A DNA stretch of 64,000 nt from Pedobacter nanyangensis (GTDB lineage Bacteria; Bacteroidota; Bacteroidia; Sphingobacteriales; Sphingobacteriaceae), in NCBI RefSeq assembly GCF_003313505.1, contig NZ_QMHO01000001.1, positions 62,001 through 126,000 on the forward strand. Reading direction: 5' to 3'. A model generated the notes under the pieces. That model made no database searches, was not told where the DNA came from, and saw only the letters and a list, made by a program, of their open reading frames with translations. The position numbers were made by a program, and so were the translations under genes. Within the stretch, counting starts at the first letter, position 1. Each line of letters starts with the position of its first letter. Shown one piece after another: positions 17,672 through 24,505 of this stretch.

Positions 17672-18520
17672 ATGAAATCATCAATTAAACTCGTTTTAGT
17701 ACTTTTTGTACTGGTTATCTTGGGCCAAAACCTTAAGGCCCAGGGCTTAAAAATGCCGCAACCCAGCACACCACAAACCATTTCACAAGATTTTGGTTTA
17801 GGCAAGATCAGCGTAAGTTACTCTCGCCCAAATGTTAAAGGACGTAAAATATTTGGCGCACTAGAGCCTTACGATAAAGTTTGGCGCACTGGAGCAAACT
17901 CTGCTACGGTAGTTAAATTTACCGACGCCATTAAAGTTGAAGGCAAAGATTTACCTGCTGGCGAATATGCTTTGTTTACCATCCCTGGCAAAACCGAATG
18001 GACCATTATTTTTAACAAAGGAGTTAAAGAATGGGGTGCCTATACTTATAGCGAAGCTAACGATGTTTTACGTGTGAAAGTAAAGCCAATTGCGCTTAAA
18101 GAGAAAGTAGAAACCTTCACCATCCAATTTGCTAATGTTTATGATACATCGGCACAATTGCAATTATCATGGGAAAATACCTTGGTGAACGTGAACCTTA
18201 CTACTTCTGTGGACGAAAGGGTAATGGCTAGTATTGCAGAAGCGATGAAAGGCGAGAAAAAACCTTACTTCCAATCGGCAATTTACTACTACAGCAATGG
18301 CAAAGATTTAAAAACGGCTTTAGCGTGGATGAACGAAGCCGAAAAACAAATGACCGATGCTCCTTGGGTAAAACTTTGGAAAGGCCGAGTACAATTGAAA
18401 ATGGGCGACAAGGCTGGTGCAGCAAAAACAGCAAAAGAAGGCGTTGAAATTGCTACCAAAATCAAAAATGAGGAGTACATTCGTTTAAATACCCAGCTAT
18501 TGGAAGAAACGAAAAAGTAA
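17672..18520 (+). CDS. DUF2911 domain exported protein
   Basis: 282 residues with a signal peptide (MKSSIKLVLVLFVLVILGQNL...KAQ). The DUF2911 domain spans about residues 30-190, with ISVSYSRPNVKGRKIFG, KVWRTGANSATVVKF, LPAGEYALFTIPG and EWTIIFNKGVKEWGAY. The C-terminal ~90 residues carry two helical TPR-like repeats (LKTALAWMNEAEKQM, KAGAAKTAKEGVEIATK). Its function is unknown; the family is abundant in Bacteroidota periplasmic proteomes. Confidence 0.85.
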   Translation: MKSSIKLVLVLFVLVILGQNLKAQGLKMPQPSTPQTISQDFGLGKISVSYSRPNVKGRKIFGALEPYDKVWRTGANSATVVKFTDAIKVEGKDLPAGEYALFTIPGKTEWTIIFNKGVKEWGAYTYSEANDVLRVKVKPIALKEKVETFTIQFANVYDTSAQLQLSWENTLVNVNLTTSVDERVMASIAEAMKGEKKPYFQSAIYYYSNGKDLKTALAWMNEAEKQMTDAPWVKLWKGRVQLKMGDKAGAAKTAKEGVEIATKIKNEEYIRLNTQLLEETKK

Positions 18521-18526
18521 TATTTA

Positions 18527-18583
18527 GTCGTCATTTCGACCGACTGTAAGGAGTGGAGAAATCTTTTAAATAAGGTTTCTCCA
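18527..18583 (+). repeat. REP-like hairpin (GTCATTTCGA...GAGAAATCT type)
   Basis: GTCGTCATTTCGACCGACTG, then GGAGTGGAGAAATCTTTT, then GGTTTCTCCA. This resembles a short dispersed word seen in many bacterial genomes. A related copy is at 48452-48560. Confidence 0.6.
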
Positions 18584-18654
18584 TTTTTTTTAAATAACTT
18601 TTCTAGGGGAATGCTTGTTTTTTTTTTGGTAAAGCAATGCCTTTACTACGATCA

Positions 18655-18735
18655 AACAGCAGTCCTGCTTTCGCTCATAGTCCTCGCCCTTCGATAAACT
18701 CAGGGGCTGCGGGCTAATCCGCTCAATCAGGTTTG
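18655..18735 (-). repeat. Dispersed intergenic element, family 1, copy 3
   Basis: On the minus strand it reads CCTGATTGAGCGGATTAGC, a spacer, then GCGAAAGCAGGACTGCTG. The end words match the other family-1 copies, although the CTTTTTG/CAAAAAG inner stem is replaced by other sequence. Confidence 0.6.
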
Positions 18736-18850
18736 GAAAACAAAAACTTTGCGTTCTTCGCTAACTCTTTTTTTCTTAGCGTTTATTTATTTTTACCGCA
18801 ATCCCATAAGAACTCGCAAAGACAAACTTATTTAAAGACTTACGCTTTAA

Positions 18851-18878
18851 GATTGCTTCGCAAAGCTCGCAATGACGA
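18851..18878 (-). repeat. REP-like word (GATTGCTTCG...GCAATGACG type)
   Basis: GATTGCTTCGCAAAGC followed by TCGCAATGACG. The same word occurs inverted at 42387-42418 and in the hairpins at 48904-48963 and 53639-53745. Confidence 0.6.
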
Positions 18879-18896
18879 AAAATCTGTAAGTCGAAT

Positions 18897-20606
18897 TTAA
18901 ACTGGCACCTCTATTTCAACCGCTTTTTCCTTGATCAAATTTTGGAACAAATAAGCAAAAATTACTACACCTAAGCAGCCAATAACGTTCAACCATAAAT
19001 AAGCTACCACCTCGTTAAATCCTAAAACGCAAACCACTGCTTCCGATAAAATAGCGGCATAAAAAACCGCTTTGCTTCCCACATTTTTCAAATAAAAAGC
19101 CACTAAAAACACACCCAAAATAGTCCCGTAAATAAAAGAGCCTAAAATATTCACGGCTTCTATCAAATTGCCAATTTTACTGGTAAACAAAGCCATAATG
19201 ATACATACTACGCCCCACAAAATGGTTGCCCATCTCGAAGCATTCACATATTGTCCGTCATTAGCACTTTTGTTAATCAAGCGCTTGTAAATATCCACCA
19301 CTGTGGTAGAAGCCAGAGAGTTTAAGGCACTGGCCGTTGAACCCATTGAGGCCAGAAAAATAATCGCAATCAATAAGCCAATCAATCCCTTTGGGAGATA
19401 CTCGGTTACGAAGCTTAAGAAAATATAGTTGTTGTCATTAGTCGCAGCATCGGCATCGTTTTTTATCATTAAAGCTTTCAGTTCTTCCCTAATGGTTTTG
19501 CCTTCTTCGTCATACTGCTTTACCAATGTACGTTGTTGGTTAATCAACGCTTGGTTATTGGCAGACAAGGCGGCATCCAGTTTTTCCACTTCTTGCTTCT
19601 TCTTTTCAAAAAGCCGATCGTGCTTTAACTGGATATTTGCCAGTTCGGCCCTATGTTCGCTGCGCTCAAGTTTATGTAATTCGTAACTATTAAAAAACAG
19701 CGGTGCTTTGTTGTACTGGTAAAAGGTAAACACCAAAACGCCAATCAACAGGATCAGGAACTGCATTGGAATTTTTACCAAGCCGTTCATCAACAATCCC
19801 AATCGGCTTTGCCCTACTGACGAGCCCGTTAAATACCTGCCTACCTGGCTTTGGTCAGTCCCGAAATACGATAACTGTAAAAAGAAACCTCCAATAATGC
19901 CGCTCCAAACATTGTAGGGATTGGTCCAGCTAAAATCGAAATCAATGGCATTGGTACGTCCCATTTTTCCAGCAATGTCAATGGCCTTGCCAAAGCCAAC
20001 GCTTTCAGGCAACAGGTGCACCACCATCACTCCGGCGGCAAACAAACCACAAAAAATGATCGTCATTTGTAGCAGCTGTGTGTACGAAACAGCCTTGGTT
20101 CCGCCAAAAACGGTATAAAAAATAACCAATCCGCCCATAAACAAAGTGGTATAGGTAACATTGATATTTAAGATGGTGGAAAGGATAATGGCTGGTGCGT
20201 ATATGGTAATTCCAGTAGATAGCCCCCTTTGGATCAAAAAAAGGAAAGCGGTTAACGCCCTGGTTTTAAAGTCAAAGCGCTGCTCTAAAAATTCGTACGC
20301 AGTGTACACTTTCAGTCTATGGAAAATAGGCACAAAAGTGATACACAATACAATCATCGCCAATGGCAGGCCAAAATAAAACTGCACAAAACTCATTCCC
20401 GAAGAGTAAGCTAAACCTGGGGCCGATAAAAAAGTAATGGCACTGGCTTGGGTGGCCATTACCGAAAGGCAAACGGTATACCAAGGCATGCTTTGTCCGC
20501 CTAACAAATAGGCATCCATGCTTCGGGTACCACGGCTTTTATAAACGCCGTAACCTACAATCCCCAATAGGGTAACGAGCAACACTGCCCAATCTAAATT
20601 ACTCAT
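18897..20606 (-). CDS. Sodium/solute symporter family (SSS) transporter with a coiled-coil insert
   Basis: The ATG at 20606 gives ~569 residues starting MSNLDWAVLLVTLLGIVGYG. It has about 13 membrane helices and the SSS core, including FGGTKAVSYTQLLQMTI and GSTASALNSLASTTVVD (Na site region). Between IGVLVFTFYQYNKAPLFFNS and FLSFVTEYLPKGLIGLL lies a charged helical insert (about residues 308-385) rich in E/K/L/Q, predicted as a coiled coil facing the periplasm by analogy with vSGLT topology. The transported solute is unknown. Its start overlaps a 41-codon membrane ORF by ATGA, and a PIG-L deacetylase lies upstream on the same strand. Confidence 0.92.
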   Translation of the reverse strand: MSNLDWAVLLVTLLGIVGYGVYKSRGTRSMDAYLLGGQSMPWYTVCLSVMATQASAITFLSAPGLAYSSGMSFVQFYFGLPLAMIVLCITFVPIFHRLKVYTAYEFLEQRFDFKTRALTAFLFLIQRGLSTGITIYAPAIILSTILNINVTYTTLFMGGLVIFYTVFGGTKAVSYTQLLQMTIIFCGLFAAGVMVVHLLPESVGFGKAIDIAGKMGRTNAIDFDFSWTNPYNVWSGIIGGFFLQLSYFGTDQSQVGRYLTGSSVGQSRLGLLMNGLVKIPMQFLILLIGVLVFTFYQYNKAPLFFNSYELHKLERSEHRAELANIQLKHDRLFEKKKQEVEKLDAALSANNQALINQQRTLVKQYDEEGKTIREELKALMIKNDADAATNDNNYIFLSFVTEYLPKGLIGLLIAIIFLASMGSTASALNSLASTTVVDIYKRLINKSANDGQYVNASRWATILWGVVCIIMALFTSKIGNLIEAVNILGSFIYGTILGVFLVAFYLKNVGSKAVFYAAILSEAVVCVLGFNEVVAYLWLNVIGCLGVVIFAYLFQNLIKEKAVEIEVPV

Positions 20607-20728
20607 TGGAAATATTTGGTAAAAGCGTAAAACAAAGCGATGAGTAACACCAGCCAAAATAGTAGCAGGTAATAAAACTGTTTCCAGCTTTTTACAAATG
20701 GCGGTAGTTCATTTTTACTATTATTCAT
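20603..20728 (-). CDS. 41-residue membrane peptide translationally coupled to the symporter
   Basis: ATG at 20728, TGA at 20603-20605. The stop overlaps the symporter start as ATGA (20603-20606). The product begins MNNSKNELPPFVKSWKQFYY and continues as one hydrophobic helix (LLLFWLVLLIALFYAF), ending KYFQ: a hydrophilic amino end, an amphipathic stretch with aromatics and one membrane span. Other SSS and APC transporters have small membrane partners (for example the DUF485 protein next to ActP), so an accessory subunit is plausible. That role is inference; I recognise no named family. Confidence 0.72.
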   Translation of the reverse strand: MNNSKNELPPFVKSWKQFYYLLLFWLVLLIALFYAFTKYFQ

Positions 20729-20735
20729 TTGATTT

Positions 20736-21140
20736 TTATGATAGCGGTGCTGGTTTATATTTTTTATTGCTTAAGCGTTTGAAATTTAAACTTCTTTCTC
20801 CAAAATTAATTAGTAAACCTACTTCTAAATTATAAGCCTCCAAATAATTAATTGCTTGAGCGAAATGCACATCTTCTAATTGCGTTTTTGCTTTGAGCTC
20901 TACAGAAATTATTCCTTCAACTAAAAAGTCCACTCTTCGTGTCCCAATTCTTCGTTCTTTGTAAAAAATTGGCATTTCGAATTCACGATTAAAAGCGATA
21001 TTCTCCAGTCGCATTTCAATCTCTAAAGCTCGCTGATAAATTACTTCTTGAAATCCATTCCCAAGTTCGCTGTGTACATTCATTGCACAACGAATAATTT
21101 TAGAAGTCAATTCTGAGTACTTGTATTGTTCATTAATCAT
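20736..21140 (-). CDS. GxxExxY protein (PD-(D/E)XK nuclease-like fold)
   Basis: 134 residues. The name-giving motif is GNGFQEVIYQRAL, and the nuclease-fold core follows: RRVDFLVEGIISVELKAK (D and E-x-K positions kept). The family is assigned to the PD-(D/E)XK superfamily, but its biological role is unknown. It lies in the same direction between a PIG-L deacetylase (21-nt gap) and the small membrane ORF (7-nt gap). GxxExxY genes commonly appear as solitary insertions, so it may be a later arrival in this operon. Confidence 0.88.
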   Translation of the reverse strand: MINEQYKYSELTSKIIRCAMNVHSELGNGFQEVIYQRALEIEMRLENIAFNREFEMPIFYKERRIGTRRVDFLVEGIISVELKAKTQLEDVHFAQAINYLEAYNLEVGLLINFGERSLNFKRLSNKKYKPAPLS

Positions 21141-21161
21141 AGGAATCGATTAATCAAAAAA

Positions 21162-23576
21162 TCACAGTGGCTTCGCCAATAAATTCGCAAACAAACGATA
21201 GGCTCCAGAAACGCCCGCGGGCAACTGCCTGAAAAACGATAACGAAGTATAAACAAACTTTCCCTTCCCGTAATCGGCAATTAAAAGCGAGCCATCGCTA
21301 GCGGTTTCGCCAGTGTCGTTCATCCTTAAAACAGTTTCATATTTAGGGTCAATATCATCCGCAAAATAAAGGCCCCGTTCCTGTACCCAGCCCTCAAAAT
21401 CTTTGCTGGTAATTTTATTAGGGTAGTTAAGGACTGCGTGGGCAGGTTTAGTAAAAGTAACCACCGCATCTTCCTCTGTCACTCGTTTGTTCTCCAACCT
21501 AAAAGGATAGGGTCCAAAAACGTTCGATTTCAACCCATTGTTTACATTATACTGCTCCAACAAAACCCCACCATTTTTCACATAGTCCATCAACTTCGAG
21601 TGAATATTTTTTGCCTCTTCGTTTACATTAAAAAATCTCACTCCGGTAACAATTGCATCGTATGCTGAAAGGTCATTTAGCAATACCTGCGATGGGCTCA
21701 AATGCACCACCTGATAGCCCACTTGCTGCAAGGCATTGGCCACCAAATCTCCCGCGCCATCAATATAGGCAATGCGTTTCCCTGCAATTTTCAAATCTGT
21801 TACTTCCAATTTCGCGGCAGCTTCCGGGAACAGGTTAATATTAGGGATATGGTCATAACGGATGGTTCTAAACCCTTTGCTTTCTGTTTGCCCATTTACT
21901 TTTACATGCAGGCGAAGCACTCCTGCCGTTGAGCCTGCACCTGGGGTAATTTGAAAAACGACCAACTGTACATCGCCTTTTTGGGAAAACTTGAAGTCGA
22001 CTTTTTCTGGATTAGCTGTCCATCCGCTAGGCAAAACAGGGATGAGCTCACCTTCTGCATTTTTGGTAAAACTTTTTAGGTTTACTTCAACCGTTTTTGG
22101 CTGGTGGTTTACAAATAAATATGCCTGGTCATTCAAACTAGCCGTTACCTGCGGTGCAACTACCAAGGGCTGGTAAAGTTCACCTTTTATTGGATCGGTT
22201 GATTTATGCAAAATAGGCAAACTAAACGCTATCTGCTCGTCATTTAAGCTAAATATTGCTTTTACAGTTAAGCTGCCAGGGTTTTCTGGATAGCCAATTT
22301 CCTCCTGTTTATCGATTATGTAATAACCTACAGGGTGTTCTTTTTTGAGATAGCAAGGTTGGGTAATATCTGATGGATTGGCTTTGATGCTATATTTGGT
22401 AGACGACAAGCGGTTTTCCTGTAAATCAATTCCTTTACCATTTATTATAGCCCTTATTTTCAATGGCGTAATGCCTCTGTAAATCGCATTTACCGTAACT
22501 GCAATGGAATCGCCCACGGCATAGCTTGTTTCTGGAACCACTGCTTCGGCCCACAACCCGGCACAGGCCGCAATAACCTGGTCTAACAGCTGATGGTTAA
22601 AACCCTGTTCTGTTGCGGCAAGCTTTTTCAACCTCAACAAATCAGGCAACGAAGCCGCGGGTTGGCTAAGTTGGTACTGCTGCTGGATTTTTGCCAACAG
22701 GCTGATGACCTCCTTGTTGCCCACGGCAATGTTAATTCCATCAAACAAGGAAGTTTTTGCAGGCTCTCCAGCGGTATGGCTAAAATATTCAAAGGCCTCG
22801 CCCCGCTGCAAAGCTGAGCCAAAACCTTGGCTTTTGTGATTGGTACGGCTAATGGCCGCAATCTCGCCGTAGTTTTTCCCTAAAAGAGGGTTGTAAACCC
22901 CCACATTTATCCTGAGCTGATCTGGTGCCGTGGTGTTATTTCCGCCAAAATTGTAGGTGTTCCATAAAATACGCTTGGCCTGCCATATCGTTACGCCTTT
23001 TTTCAATTGCGCTGGAAATTGTTTTGGGTCCGCAGCGGCGATAAAAGCCTCTCTTGCAATAATTGCAGAGGCCGCATGATGCCCATGCCCAGCTCTGGCA
23101 TCTTCGGGGAAACGGGTAATAATTACATCCGGCCTAAACTTTCTGATGATCCAAACGGCATCGGCCAGGATCTGTTCCTTATTCCAAATCTTAAAAGTTT
23201 CTGCAGAGGTTTTAGAAAAGCCAAAATCATTTGCCCTACTAAAAAACTGTCCCGCACCATCAACGCTACGAGCCGCCAGCAATTCCTGCGTTCTAATCTG
23301 CCCTAAAAGCTCAGCCTGTTCATTTCCAATAAGGTTTTGGCCACCGTCTCCTCGGGTCAATGATAAATAAGCGGTCCTTACCTTGGCCTCTTTTGCCAAG
23401 TAGGCCAGTAACCTGGTATTTTCATCATCGGGGTGGGCCGCAATGTAAAGTACGCTGCCTTTGATAGACAAGCTGGCAATGCCCTGTGCAATTTCGGCCG
23501 CATTTGGTTGTTGCATTTGCGCCTTTAAAAAGCATGGCAATAGCATAGCAGCAAGAAAAAATCTCTTGATGTTCAT
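21162..23576 (-). CDS. PIG-L family deacetylase with C-terminal glutamine amidotransferase-like domain, exported
   Basis: 804 residues with a signal peptide (MNIKRFFLAAMLLPCFLKAQ). The LmbE/PIG-L domain covers about residues 35-240, with zinc motif AHPDDE (in LYIAAHPDDENTR) and GHGHHAASA supplying further His ligands. The middle is beta-sandwich-like (NEW3 or Ig type). The last ~200 residues resemble a class I glutamine amidotransferase fold (IAYIDGAGDLVANAL, YDAIVTGVRFFNVNEE, YGKGKFVYTSLSFFRQL). PIG-L enzymes remove acetyl groups from N-acetyl sugars. With the downstream symporter this suggests periplasmic deacetylation followed by uptake; the substrate is unproven. Confidence 0.9.
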   Translation of the reverse strand: MNIKRFFLAAMLLPCFLKAQMQQPNAAEIAQGIASLSIKGSVLYIAAHPDDENTRLLAYLAKEAKVRTAYLSLTRGDGGQNLIGNEQAELLGQIRTQELLAARSVDGAGQFFSRANDFGFSKTSAETFKIWNKEQILADAVWIIRKFRPDVIITRFPEDARAGHGHHAASAIIAREAFIAAADPKQFPAQLKKGVTIWQAKRILWNTYNFGGNNTTAPDQLRINVGVYNPLLGKNYGEIAAISRTNHKSQGFGSALQRGEAFEYFSHTAGEPAKTSLFDGINIAVGNKEVISLLAKIQQQYQLSQPAASLPDLLRLKKLAATEQGFNHQLLDQVIAACAGLWAEAVVPETSYAVGDSIAVTVNAIYRGITPLKIRAIINGKGIDLQENRLSSTKYSIKANPSDITQPCYLKKEHPVGYYIIDKQEEIGYPENPGSLTVKAIFSLNDEQIAFSLPILHKSTDPIKGELYQPLVVAPQVTASLNDQAYLFVNHQPKTVEVNLKSFTKNAEGELIPVLPSGWTANPEKVDFKFSQKGDVQLVVFQITPGAGSTAGVLRLHVKVNGQTESKGFRTIRYDHIPNINLFPEAAAKLEVTDLKIAGKRIAYIDGAGDLVANALQQVGYQVVHLSPSQVLLNDLSAYDAIVTGVRFFNVNEEAKNIHSKLMDYVKNGGVLLEQYNVNNGLKSNVFGPYPFRLENKRVTEEDAVVTFTKPAHAVLNYPNKITSKDFEGWVQERGLYFADDIDPKYETVLRMNDTGETASDGSLLIADYGKGKFVYTSLSFFRQLPAGVSGAYRLFANLLAKPL

Positions 23577-23762
23577 TCTGTATTGGTTGTATCGCTAAAA
23601 TAGTTAAATTTTGTAAAAGCCTCTTGAAATGGAACATTGTTTGCAGAACTTATCGTATATTTTTACAAGCTGCAGATGTATGTCTATTTTCATTCCAACG
23701 GGAGTTAAACAAGATCTATTAAAAACATCAATGCAGCTATGGCTATTTTAAACTACACGTAG

Positions 23763-24362
23763 ATGAAAAATTTATTTTTAGCTGGTCTGATCATCCTAAG
23801 CATGGGATCATGTGGCATCAACAAACAGGCTCAACAAATTAAAGCGCTCGAAAAATGCGACTACCGTATTACCGACGCTACCGACATTACCATTGCAGGC
23901 ACTGATATCAGAAAGCTAATAGACGGCAAATCTGTCAATACACTTAGCATTCCAGGCATTGCATTGGGTATGCTCAGAAAAGATATTCCCTTAAGAGCAA
24001 AGCTTAATCTCGAAATTAGCAATCCAAGCAATAATTTGGCAGCCATCAATGATTTCGATTATATCGTTCTGATCAACCGTCAAGAAGTTTTCAATGGCTC
24101 TGTTAATCAAAGCGTAAATATTGGTGCAGGACAAACCACCCAAGTTCCCGTACAAGTAAATGCCAATATCTACCAATTTTTAACAGACAACAAAATGCTG
24201 AACGATATAGGCACTTTCATTGGCGGCGCTACCAACGGATCTGAGAAAAAGGGATTGGTGACCTTAAAAATCAGACCATCAATAAAAGTTGCGGGCGGAT
24301 TGGTCAAATATCCAGGTTACATCACCATCGACAAAGAGGTAAGCAGCAAAATATTGCTTTAA
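23763..24362 (+). CDS. LEA14/WHy-like lipoprotein
   Basis: 199 residues with lipobox LSMGSC (Cys ~17). The core (about 75-180) fits the late-embryogenesis-abundant type 2 (WHy) fold: RAKLNLEISNPSNNLAAIND, YIVLINRQEVFNGSVNQ and IGAGQTTQVPVQVNAN. WHy domains bind or stabilise under desiccation stress in plants; in bacteria the role is undefined. The gene appears monocistronic and precedes the receptor gene by 143 nt. Confidence 0.75.
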   Translation: MKNLFLAGLIILSMGSCGINKQAQQIKALEKCDYRITDATDITIAGTDIRKLIDGKSVNTLSIPGIALGMLRKDIPLRAKLNLEISNPSNNLAAINDFDYIVLINRQEVFNGSVNQSVNIGAGQTTQVPVQVNANIYQFLTDNKMLNDIGTFIGGATNGSEKKGLVTLKIRPSIKVAGGLVKYPGYITIDKEVSSKILL

Positions 24363-24505
24363 CACATTTATAGTATATTTTTTTTCAGCGTACAATTGTT
24401 TGAGGGTCAGTATTAAATTGGGATAAACGGCCAATTTAAAAACTAAGTTATTAGTTTGATGCAACATTATGCTTTTTGCCGCGTCTACTGACTAAACCTC
24501 AACAA

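Larger units (their letters stand above)
18521..18896. other. Repeat-filled intergenic region
   Basis: The 376 bases between two convergent genes contain a REP-like hairpin (18527-18583), a family-1 element (18655-18735) and a second short REP-like word (18851-18878). There is no coding signal. Confidence 0.65.
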
